Positions 1-6,900 of a stretch of 64,000 nt of DNA are shown here, piece after piece (the first letter of the stretch is position 1; every line of letters starts with the position of its first letter). The DNA is from Burkholderiales bacterium (lineage in GTDB: Bacteria > Pseudomonadota > Gammaproteobacteria > Burkholderiales > Burkholderiaceae_C). A model generated the notes under the pieces. The model saw nothing but the letters and a program-made list of their open reading frames with translations, did no database searches and had not been told where the DNA came from. The position numbers and the translations under genes are program-made. The stretch is from assembly GCA_019509985.1 (NCBI GenBank), contig JAEKLF010000036.1:21033-85032 (forward strand), given 5' to 3'.

Positions 1-396
1 GACCGGGATACAGCGCCCCCAGCCGACCCGAAGTACGCGGATGCGGCCAACAAGATCCTTGGCCTTGGCTGTTGGGCGGAGCACACCGACGCGCGCGAGA
101 TGGAAAACTACATTCACCATGCTGCGATCAACGCGCAATGGCCCGAAATCGGCTGGGTGCCCCACCATGCAAGGACGGATGTGCCCATGGCGCTGGCCCA
201 AATGATCGTGGCGGCTGCAGGCAAGGATTGGGGCGCGTTGAAGGAGCAGGGACGTAAGGACGCTCAGGCCGGCATCAAAGTTAAGCTGAACAGAGAGGTG
301 GTGGGCCGCATGACTCCGGCTCAGCTCACCGAATCCGACCCGAACGATTGCGTGCGTGGCTTTTTGCGGAGGATAGGCGTCGCCCTGGCCGCATGA
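1..396 (+). CDS. Hypothetical protein of the mobile element, 5'-truncated by the window edge
   Basis: The frame is open from base 1 to a TGA at 394-396, giving at least 131 residues; the start lies outside the window. An internal ATG at 100 is possible, but the frame upstream of it is open and protein-like, so I read this as the C-terminal part of a longer protein. The visible part is soluble and rich in Ala, Trp and His, with no membrane segment and no motif I can assign. It is transcribed towards the AbrB-like gene (convergent). It belongs to the less GC-rich block that ends at the tRNA remnant near 5.3 kb, so it is probably cargo or a structural gene of that element. Function unknown. Confidence 0.5.
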   Translation, partial: DRDTAPPADPKYADAANKILGLGCWAEHTDAREMENYIHHAAINAQWPEIGWVPHHARTDVPMALAQMIVAAAGKDWGALKEQGRKDAQAGIKVKLNREVVGRMTPAQLTESDPNDCVRGFLRRIGVALAA

Positions 397-407
397 CACC
401 GATCTGT

Positions 408-442
408 CCAAAAGAAAAACTCGCCGGGGTTGCCGGCGAGTT
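408..442 (-). terminator. Rho-independent terminator (minus strand)
   Basis: A perfect 10-bp stem, AACTCGCCGG (418-427) and CCGGCGAGTT (433-442), closes a 5-base loop. Read on the minus strand it is followed by TTTTTCTTTT, the standard intrinsic terminator form. It lies just downstream of the minus-strand AbrB-like gene and would end that transcript. On the plus strand there is no T-tract, so it is a poor terminator for the gene ending at 396. Confidence 0.8.
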
Positions 443-559
443 GAATGGTGTGCCGCTGTCATTGCGGAACGCCACCGGCTCAGGGAGGAAAAGCCGGGCC
501 AGCGCAGACGCCGGCAGGGCGATGGTACAGACACGGAGCCATCAGACCTAGCGGAGAGT

Positions 560-775
560 TCACCACACGGTAGGACTGTCGGGGGCGGCATCCTCTGATG
601 CGGCGGAAGCGGCGTCGGCAGGCTGGGACGGGCCAACGGGGCGCATGCGAATGTCCCCGTTGTCCAACAGTCTCAGTGCGACTGCGCGTCCTGGCTTGAG
701 GCCAGCAGCTTCGAGTACGACCTTGGGGATGCGCAACCCGGTCGAGTTGCCCCAGCGGCATAGGCGGACGGTCAT
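560..775 (-). CDS. AbrB/MazE/SpoVT-type DNA-binding protein
   Basis: A 71-residue protein whose first ~48 residues fit the swapped-hairpin AbrB/MazE fold: RLCRWGNSTGLRIPK, then a helix VVLEAAGLKPG, then a basic strand pair ending DIRMRPV. The WGNS..LRIPK signature is typical of MazE-type antitoxins and AbrB regulators. The Ala/Ser/Pro-rich tail (residues 50-71) could be the disordered antitoxin arm. I start at the ATG at 775 because the motif begins right after it and a GGAGCG lies upstream. No toxin-sized partner is visible on either side: the downstream gap ends in a terminator and the upstream gene is a replication protein. It may therefore be a stand-alone regulator of the element. DNA binding is inferred from the fold only. 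Confidence 0.72.
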   Translation of the reverse strand: MTVRLCRWGNSTGLRIPKVVLEAAGLKPGRAVALRLLDNGDIRMRPVGPSQPADAASAASEDAAPDSPTVW

Positions 776-863
776 AGAACGCTCCTTTCGTGGTTGTATA
801 GCCATTGCGAAATTGGCAGGCCCGTGACCGCCGGCGCTATTGCCGCTCAGTTCGGCTCAACCG

Positions 864-1946
864 CTACTCGCCGAAACGCTGGCTCGGGGGCGCGAAGCAC
901 GGTGTGCCCACCGCCCACTCCGGGATGGGCATCAAGTTGTCCCGACGCAAGAGGTCACGGATGTCCACGGGCTGGAGGGGATCGGGACGACGGTTCGACG
1001 AGATGTTGATCTGGGTCTTTTCGTAGATCGAGTTGACGTACTTGTTCCGCGTGCTGCGGCTATCGAACTGCTCCGTCAGCGACTCACCCTTGAGCCAACG
1101 CTTGTAAACCCTGCCCTCATTGGGTGTCAGCATCGCTTCCTCGTCAGCGGTCAGCAGGGGCTGCATGCAAGCCCTGAGCTCAAAAGACTCGATGAACCCG
1201 AAATACAGCTCCATGACGTCAACATCGCGCCAGGCCTTGCCAAGTTGCAACGCGCGGTGCCGGAGACCGTCCGAGTAGAGCTTCAGCTCCAACCGCAGCG
1301 TTTCGCTGAGCCAGTCGAGGATGCGCGCCTGATAGGGGCCGGGCTGCGGCCAAGCCGCGAGGCGCTCCAGGTACTTGTCATAGGCAGTGAAGGCCCGATG
1401 CTTCGAGCGGCGCATGCCCGGCGAGCCCACGGTGATGGAGGTCTCGATGTTGCGTTGCTTGCCCTCGGTGAACGCGTCGTCGATGGCCTGGATGATCGGC
1501 AGCACGGCGAAACGAGGGCATCGAAACGTGCCGGTGAGGTGAACCTCGGTGAGCCAGAAGTCGCCGTTGCGCCAGCGTTCGCGATCTTCCGGCGAGACTT
1601 TGATTTTGAGGGCCTGGGTCACTTGATGGAACACCTGGTACACGGCGGTCAGCATGTCTGCGTGTCCAAAGGCGTTGTGGCGCTGCAGTACCTTCGGTGG
1701 GCAGCACTCAATCCACAGCTCAAGAGCGGTGCCGTCGGGCTGACCCTTCATGGACTTGGCCTGAAAGGTGCAGTCGCGGTGACCCACGTCGCCATCGACA
1801 CGATCCCCTCCAAACTTTTCTTCCCCTGTGTCGGTATCGAGCCGGTGCCACATGCCGGATCCAAAGATGCGGTGGCTGCAAGGTCCCTTGACGACGATCT
1901 TGTCGATCTGTAGGGACAGGTATTGATTGAGGCGGTTCTGCTTCAT
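864..1946 (-). CDS. Phage/plasmid replication protein, II/X family
   Basis: A 360-residue protein matching the gpII/gpX replication family of filamentous phages and related plasmids (Phage_CRI and Phage_X domains). The family hallmark PPKVLQRHNAFG with the following aspartate is at about residues 83-100. A basic SPGMRRSKHRAFTAYDKY segment, equivalent to the catalytic-core region, sits near residue 175. These proteins nick the origin to start rolling-circle replication. The ATG at 1946 follows TTGGAGC at a good distance. The frame stays open ~100 codons upstream but that stretch is not protein-like. It lies downstream of the AAA/HTH gene and integrase on the same strand, suggesting an element that can replicate after excision. 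The family call is good; activity is untested. Confidence 0.8.
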   Translation of the reverse strand: MKQNRLNQYLSLQIDKIVVKGPCSHRIFGSGMWHRLDTDTGEEKFGGDRVDGDVGHRDCTFQAKSMKGQPDGTALELWIECCPPKVLQRHNAFGHADMLTAVYQVFHQVTQALKIKVSPEDRERWRNGDFWLTEVHLTGTFRCPRFAVLPIIQAIDDAFTEGKQRNIETSITVGSPGMRRSKHRAFTAYDKYLERLAAWPQPGPYQARILDWLSETLRLELKLYSDGLRHRALQLGKAWRDVDVMELYFGFIESFELRACMQPLLTADEEAMLTPNEGRVYKRWLKGESLTEQFDSRSTRNKYVNSIYEKTQINISSNRRPDPLQPVDIRDLLRRDNLMPIPEWAVGTPCFAPPSQRFGE

Positions 1947-2345
1947 GGTGAATAGCTCCAAATAGGTTGATGGCTGTGACCGTCCACACTGCGTCGCTGG
2001 CCGTTGAGACCGTGCCGCTACGCCGAGGCGCTTGACGACCTGCTTGGCGTGTGACTCGTTCAAATTGCGAACGAATGTGATGTGGTACAGCCATCGGCTA
2101 TTCACAGCATGGTCACCCCTCCTGACATCGAGAGGGAGGCACTCACGCAGCACGCGGTCGGCGTGCGTGCTAGTGCGGCGTATGTAGTCGATCAAGGCCC
2201 TGAGCACGCCGCCACGCTGGTCCAGGAGCGCCGCACGGCGGCGCAAGCAAGCTCAAAAGCGCAAGTGGAGCGGCTATTGGCCAGCCGGCCGGGTCTTGCA
2301 ACTTTGAAATTCTGAAATCTTGCAAATCCGCAATTGCGTTTCAGG
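1947..2345. other. Non-coding gap upstream of the replication gene
   Basis: This gap of 399 bases holds no gene I can support. Its right end is AT-rich compared with its surroundings and contains two direct copies of TCTTGCAA (2294-2301 and 2318-2325, 24 bases apart) and a 10-base palindrome CGCAATTGCG (2329-2338). These could be promoter or replication-control sites for the replication gene, but two copies are too few to call iterons. Confidence 0.4.
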
Positions 2346-3413
2346 TCATTCAGCTTGCAGAGAATTGTCGAAGGAGTCCGACATTTTCGTTTGCGTGGGC
2401 TTCAGCCTCTCGAGTCGCCGCCGCATGTCTTGCATGTCTCGCGTGACAGTCGCCGCACTGATATCCAGACGATCTGCAATGTACTTTTGCTTGACCTTAA
2501 CGCCGCGGGCTTTGCACTCCATCTGAATCCTCCTGATCTTCATCTGCCGCTGATACTTCTCCAGGGCCTTGCCCTTCTCCGGGCGCTCAAGAAGCCCATC
2601 TTCCCAGCCGAGATCAATGACGCCGTTCTCGTCCTGCAAGTACCAGAAATGGAGCGTTGTGGGCATGCCCCCTGCCAGATGCCTGGGTGCCGTGATGGAG
2701 AAGCCCGTGCCGCAGTCCATCAGCGCGGGTTCGTCAAAAGCCAAGTCCAACACGTTGTACTGGCGTTCCGTGAACTCGGCGATTGCCGAAGCTGGCTTTC
2801 TAGATGGCTCTACCAAGACGACCGCTACCCCGTCATCGTTGAGTTCTTTCAGTAAGCGTTCAAACGCCTTGTCGGTGAACAGATCTTGCGCGCCTTTCAG
2901 ATAGCAGGTCGGGCGGACGATGATGACCAGCTTGCAGTTCATCGGCATCGCACGACGAAGAGCCTTGTGCCCTACGGCGTGGTTGAACTGTGGGAGTTGT
3001 TCGCCCTCGCGTGCTCCGTGACACCAGCGAAAGCCAAGGTGAGCACTGAGCATTTGGTTGGAGCTCTCGATGCGGGCCAGCATTCCTGCAAGCAATTGAC
3101 TGTCATCAACGCGGTGGCCGTCAGGGATCAACAGCAACGTGGGAACGCAGGCCCCGGCGCCAAACGGCTCAACCCGCGCGCCTGTGACGGCAGCTATCGC
3201 CAGATGCATTGCAAAGTAGCGAACGTCGATCCGATGATCGGCCACAAAGACGGTGGTCTTCGCTTCCGGCACCAGGTTCCCGACGACATAGGGAACAGGC
3301 ACGTCACGCAACTGCAGAATTTCAGGAATGCGCATGGGTTCCAGAGCGTCCTCGCCCGGCCATGCATCCGCGTCGTTGCCAACGTTGATTGGTAGATTTT
3401 TCAATGCCGACAC
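2346..3413 (-). CDS. RepA-like AAA_25 domain protein with degenerate P-loop and C-terminal HTH
   Basis: A 355-residue protein starting at a GTG preceded by GAGGGA. Residues ~30-230 follow the fold of the RepA/AAA_25 hexameric helicase family: a strand (VVGNLVPEAKTTVFV), a helix (FAMHLAIAAVTG), a LLLIPDG strand, and strands KLVIIV and VAVVLVEPSRK. Where RSF1010 RepA has a GGAGKS P-loop, this protein has DHRIDV, and the Walker B aspartate region is also changed, so ATP binding is doubtful. The last ~70 residues are basic and contain a helix-turn-helix (KQKYIADRLDISAATVTRDM). It sits between integrase and replication gene on one strand. It may be a replication accessory or a regulator derived from RepA. 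The fold assignment is my own alignment by eye. Confidence 0.6.
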   Translation of the reverse strand: MSALKNLPINVGNDADAWPGEDALEPMRIPEILQLRDVPVPYVVGNLVPEAKTTVFVADHRIDVRYFAMHLAIAAVTGARVEPFGAGACVPTLLLIPDGHRVDDSQLLAGMLARIESSNQMLSAHLGFRWCHGAREGEQLPQFNHAVGHKALRRAMPMNCKLVIIVRPTCYLKGAQDLFTDKAFERLLKELNDDGVAVVLVEPSRKPASAIAEFTERQYNVLDLAFDEPALMDCGTGFSITAPRHLAGGMPTTLHFWYLQDENGVIDLGWEDGLLERPEKGKALEKYQRQMKIRRIQMECKARGVKVKQKYIADRLDISAATVTRDMQDMRRRLERLKPTQTKMSDSFDNSLQAE

Positions 3414-3721
3414 TTGCGTCCCTCGGTTTCTGGTTCTGCGCGGCTCCTCTGCAAGCGAAGAATCCGGTCGTTCAACAGCTCAGCCCCATGCCGTCATGCG
3501 GGTTGGATGCAGGGCACGGCGCGGAGCGCGTCAGTGCAGCAAGTTTGCCAAGGCGCTTTCACCGGGCGCACGCAGTTGAAAGTTTCAAATCGCGTGCGAA
3601 GGCCCTATCCCAACCCGACCTAACCTCAACAGCGCGCACGCGAACTTCTCGGACGCGCATACATGGCTATGCCGAGGACGACAGGCGTAGTGGGCCTAAA
3701 GCCCCAATCGCCGCAGCAGAT
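3414..3721. other. Non-coding gap between integrase and AAA/HTH gene
   Basis: The 308 bases between the integrase stop and the GTG of the next gene have no credible reading frame on either strand. The only item worth noting is the GAGGGA ribosome site just before the AAA/HTH start. The promoter of the AAA/HTH gene must lie here, but I cannot pick one out. Confidence 0.4.
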
Positions 3722-5077
3722 CTACTTGGTTTGTGCAACCGTCTGAAGCATCGCTGCAGTGGCAACTTCAACGGCCTCTCGAACAGGGCCAAGGCTTAGA
3801 CGCGCGTATACCTGCGTTGCCTGAGGGCTCTTGTGGTTGAGGGCCTTGCCGATGATTGGCAGGCTGGTGCCACCCGATGCCAGCCACGACCCTAGCGTCC
3901 TGCGAAGATCGTGAATGTGTAGATTGCGCAGGTCGTAGTGCTCGACGTGCAGGCCATGCTTTTTTGCAAGCGATTCAAAGCGCTCGATGCACTGGAGCGG
4001 GAACGCCGTCGCTTCCTCTAGTGCAAGCCGATAGTCGAAGGTCTTGGCCTTGGCGCACTCAGCAATGGCCTCTACCAAGCCGACGGCGGTGCCGCGGATC
4101 AGAATCCGAGACCAGGCTCGTTGTGGGTCCACGATGTGACCGTCTGCGCCGGGGCCGGGGAAGACAAACGCCGATTTCTGGTCGGTCGCAGCGGCGGATC
4201 GCCGCTTGAGTACTTCGATCGCAGCGTGGGACAGAGGAAGTGTCTGCGAGGTGCCGTTTTTCGTCTTCTCGATGCGCCATTCTTTTCGTTCCATGTGGAC
4301 ATCCGCCCACTTCATCGTCAGAACGTTTTGGCGGCGCGCTCCGGTGAACAAAGCCATCATCAGGAAGTCGCGGACTACCTCGTTGGGCTCGTTCTCTAGG
4401 GCATAGAGGAGTCGAGGCATCTCGTCGGGCTGTACGAAGCGGTCACGAGAGCGTTCGGGAAACTTTTGGATGCCACGGCATGGGTGGTTGCCGTCAAACA
4501 GGCTCCACTGGATGGCCTTGCTGAACATGGAACTGAGAAGAGCAAGGACGCGGTTGGCTGTCGTTGGAATCGCGACCATCTTCGCGTGATGAGCGGTGAG
4601 CTTGGCGCGTGTTACCTCCGAAAGTCGCAACTTGGCCAAGTTGGGACCATGCACAGTCGTGTTGACGTGCCGGGCGAAGTGCGCAACATCCTCCTCGTGC
4701 GTGACCTTCCGAGGCTGCGAATGGCGCTCGTAGTAGATCTTGAATAGTTCTTCAAGCGTCATCTCGGTGCGCTTCGCGCGGCCCGAGTCAGCCGGATTGG
4801 CTTCCTGCGCTATCTGTGCGTTGAGGACGTCGGTCGCCTTACGGGCTTGCTCGATGGACAGATCGGGGTAGGGGCCGATCTTGATGCGCTCGGGCTTGCC
4901 TTTGATCTTCCGATAGAGGAGGAAAGCTTTGCGCCCTGTCTTGCCGACGCTGAGGGCCAATCCCTTGGCCTTGGCGTCGTAGTAGTAGGCTACGCCGGCG
5001 GCCGGCAAGGGCAGGGCGTCGATGGCTCGCTTGGTGAAGTCAAAGCGATTGGAGGCTGTCTTGTCGTCTGAGGGCAT
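3722..5077 (-). CDS. Tyrosine-type integrase (P4-like, DUF4102 arm domain)
   Basis: A 451-residue site-specific recombinase. Residues ~10-95 are the arm-binding domain (FTKRAIDALPLP...AYYYDAKAKGLAL...IKIGPYPDLSIEQARK), followed by a SAM-like core-binding domain and the catalytic domain. The catalytic Arg is in TGARRQN, the HxxR box is HDLRRTLGSWL, and the distal His and nucleophile Tyr are in LNHKSPQATQVYARL. Between the central strands and the HxxR box there is an extra segment of about 50 residues (VGLVEAIAECAK through HYDLRN) that ordinary P4-type integrases lack. The gene starts about 200 bases from the tRNA remnant at 5282-5326, so it is the enzyme that placed the element there. The catalytic residues look intact. 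Confidence 0.93.
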   Translation of the reverse strand: MPSDDKTASNRFDFTKRAIDALPLPAAGVAYYYDAKAKGLALSVGKTGRKAFLLYRKIKGKPERIKIGPYPDLSIEQARKATDVLNAQIAQEANPADSGRAKRTEMTLEELFKIYYERHSQPRKVTHEEDVAHFARHVNTTVHGPNLAKLRLSEVTRAKLTAHHAKMVAIPTTANRVLALLSSMFSKAIQWSLFDGNHPCRGIQKFPERSRDRFVQPDEMPRLLYALENEPNEVVRDFLMMALFTGARRQNVLTMKWADVHMERKEWRIEKTKNGTSQTLPLSHAAIEVLKRRSAAATDQKSAFVFPGPGADGHIVDPQRAWSRILIRGTAVGLVEAIAECAKAKTFDYRLALEEATAFPLQCIERFESLAKKHGLHVEHYDLRNLHIHDLRRTLGSWLASGGTSLPIIGKALNHKSPQATQVYARLSLGPVREAVEVATAAMLQTVAQTK

Positions 5078-5088
5078 GGGCGGTCTTT

Positions 5089-5227
5089 GCTACCGGACTG
5101 CTACCGCAAGCCGGCTCTCTGATGATTTTGCTACCGCTTTTCTACCGCCTCTGTTAACCGATGGTCCAGATGCTCGTTAACCGAGAATTGGCCGGGAACC
5201 CGCATGAATGCTTGGTTCCGTTAACCG
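5089..5227. repeat. Two families of short direct repeats beside the att core
   Basis: GCTACCG occurs at 5089-5095, 5100-5106 and 5130-5136, with a variant TCTACCG at 5141-5147. GTTAACCG occurs at 5153-5160, 5176-5183 and 5220-5227. All lie in one orientation between the integrase start and the tRNA remnant. Tyrosine integrases of this class bind short direct repeats (arm sites) next to the core, and excisionases often bind a second repeat set. Two distinct sets here fit that plan, but the assignment is inferred from position. Confidence 0.55.
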
Positions 5228-5281
5228 TATCGACCCTCCGGCGGTGACAGTCGGCGTGCGTTGACCATAGCAAAAATGCCG

Positions 5282-5326
5282 CTCATAATCCTTTGGTCGT
5301 TGGTTCAAGTCCAACACGGCCTACCA
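5282..5326 (+). other. tRNA 3'-half (CAT anticodon): attachment-site remnant
   Basis: This is the 3' half of a tRNA gene: anticodon loop CTCATAA (5282-5288, anticodon CAT at 5284-5286), T-arm GTTGG-TTCAAGT-CCAAC (5299-5315), acceptor strand ACGGCCT, discriminator A and encoded CCA (5324-5326). No 5' half (acceptor, D-arm) precedes it, so it cannot make a tRNA. It is best read as the duplicated att core left when the element integrated into an elongator Met or Ile2 (lysidine) tRNA gene. From the orientation, the intact tRNA should lie at the far left end of the element, outside the window. Confidence 0.75.
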
Positions 5327-5397
5327 ATTTACAGGTGGCATGGAGATGGCAGCCTCAGGTCCGCGCCAATCTCCCTTTTCCTGATCCGGAGAGCGCG

Positions 5398-6900
5398 ATG
5401 GCCGCGGAAAAAACCCGTTCAGCGAGTGGTGTCCCTGGCCTCGACGAGGTGCTGCACGGCGGACTGATTTCCGGGCGGCTGTATCTGGTCGACGGAGAAC
5501 CCGGCGCCGGCAAGACGACGCTGGCCCTGCAATACCTGATGCAGGGCGTGCGCGAAGGCGAGCCCACCTTGTACGTGACACTCAGCGAGACCGCGGGCGA
5601 GCTGCGCGCGGGGGCGCAGTCCCACGGCTGGACTCTCGACGGGATAGAGATCGTCGAGCTCATCGTCGACGAGGACGAGCTGTTCGGCGACTCCGAGCTG
5701 ACGATGTACCACCCGTCCGAAGTCGAGCTGAACGAGACGACCAAGCGCATCCTGCAGGCGGTCGAGCGCTTCAAGCCGCGCCGCATGGTGCTGGATTCGT
5801 TGTCGGAGCTGCGCCTGCTCGCGCAGACCTCGCTGCGCTATCGCCGCCAGATCCTGGCGCTGAAACAGTTCTTCATCGGCCGTGGCTGCACGGTGCTGTT
5901 CCTGGACGATCGGTCCACCGACGGCATGGACACGCAGGTGCACAGCATCGCGCACGGCGTCATTGCGCTGGATCGCAGCGTGCCGGACTACGGGCCGGTG
6001 CTGCGGCAGCTGCGCGTCAACAAGTTCCGCGGCAGCGACTTCATCAGCGGGCAGCAGGATCTGCTCATCCGCCACGGCGGCCTGGAGGTGTTCCCGCGGC
6101 TGACGGCCCATGAGCATGGCATGCCCTACCGTCGCGACATCGTGCCGAGCGGCGTCCGCGCGCTGGACGACCTGCTGGGCGGCGGCATCGAGCGCGGTAC
6201 GGCGACGCTGCTGGTCGGTCCGGCAGGGTCCGGCAAGTCCACCATCGCTGCGCAATACGCCGTCGCGGCGACGCGCCGTGGGGCGCATGCGGCCGTCTTC
6301 ACCTTCGAGGAGGGGCGCACGCTGCTGCTCGACCGGCTCAAGGGCCTGGGCATGGCGGTCGACGAGGGCGTTGGGCCGGGCAAGCTGCTGGTGCGCCAGA
6401 TCGACGCCGCCGAGGTGCTGCCGAGCCAGTTCACCAACATGGTCCGGGATTCCGTCGAGAAGGATGGCGCGGCCGTCGTCGTCATCGACAGCATCAACGG
6501 CTACCTCAATGCCATGCCGGAAGAGCGCGCGTTGACGATCCAGCTGCACGAGCTGCTCAACTACCTGAACAATCATGGCGTGGCGACCTTCCTGGTCGCG
6601 ACGCAGTCCGGCATGCTGGGCGCCGGCATGCGCAACCCGATCGATGCCAGCTACCTGGCCGACGCGGTGGTGCCGTTCCGCATGTACGAGCATGCCGGCG
6701 CCGTCTGCAAGGCTATCTCGGTGGTCAAGAAGCGCAGCGGCCCTCACGAGGACACGATCCGCCAGCTCTGGTTCAACGCGCAGGGCGTGCACCTGGGCCC
6801 GCCGCTGGCGCATCTGCGTGGCGTGCTGTCCGGCGTTCCGGTGGAACTCGAGCGCGCGGCGAACCAAAAGGCAGAGCCAGGTGATGACCGCGCGGGATGA
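5398..6900 (+). CDS. KaiC-like double RecA-domain ATPase
   Basis: A 500-residue protein with two tandem KaiC/RAD55-type ATPase domains. The first P-loop is GEPGAGKTT (about residue 37) and the second GPAGSGKST (about residue 275). The paired glutamates after the second domain's beta strand are present (FTFEEGRT), while the first domain has only one (LSET). By my alignment the Ser-Thr autophosphorylation pair of cyanobacterial KaiC is Ser-Tyr here (DASYLAD). No kaiA or kaiB is nearby. Its 3' end overlaps the next gene, a hybrid histidine kinase, by 17 bases, so the two probably form one signalling unit. I start at the ATG at 5398, which follows GGAG; the longer open frame runs back into the tRNA remnant. 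Confidence 0.88.
   Translation: MAAEKTRSASGVPGLDEVLHGGLISGRLYLVDGEPGAGKTTLALQYLMQGVREGEPTLYVTLSETAGELRAGAQSHGWTLDGIEIVELIVDEDELFGDSELTMYHPSEVELNETTKRILQAVERFKPRRMVLDSLSELRLLAQTSLRYRRQILALKQFFIGRGCTVLFLDDRSTDGMDTQVHSIAHGVIALDRSVPDYGPVLRQLRVNKFRGSDFISGQQDLLIRHGGLEVFPRLTAHEHGMPYRRDIVPSGVRALDDLLGGGIERGTATLLVGPAGSGKSTIAAQYAVAATRRGAHAAVFTFEEGRTLLLDRLKGLGMAVDEGVGPGKLLVRQIDAAEVLPSQFTNMVRDSVEKDGAAVVVIDSINGYLNAMPEERALTIQLHELLNYLNNHGVATFLVATQSGMLGAGMRNPIDASYLADAVVPFRMYEHAGAVCKAISVVKKRSGPHEDTIRQLWFNAQGVHLGPPLAHLRGVLSGVPVELERAANQKAEPGDDRAG

Noticed and set aside
840..1913. Long plus-strand reading frame opposite the replication gene
   Set aside because: The minus-strand frame matches the II/X replication family with a good ribosome site; the plus frame is its shadow.
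1947..2246. N-terminal extension of the replication protein to 2246
   Set aside because: The extra ~100 residues are not protein-like for the family, and TTGGAGC precedes the ATG at 1946.
2294..2338. Iteron-type replication origin
   Set aside because: Only two TCTTGCAA copies and one palindrome; too few repeats to support an origin call.
5221..5326. Complete tRNA gene
   Set aside because: Only the anticodon loop, T-arm and acceptor 3' strand are present; no D-arm or 5' acceptor strand precedes them.
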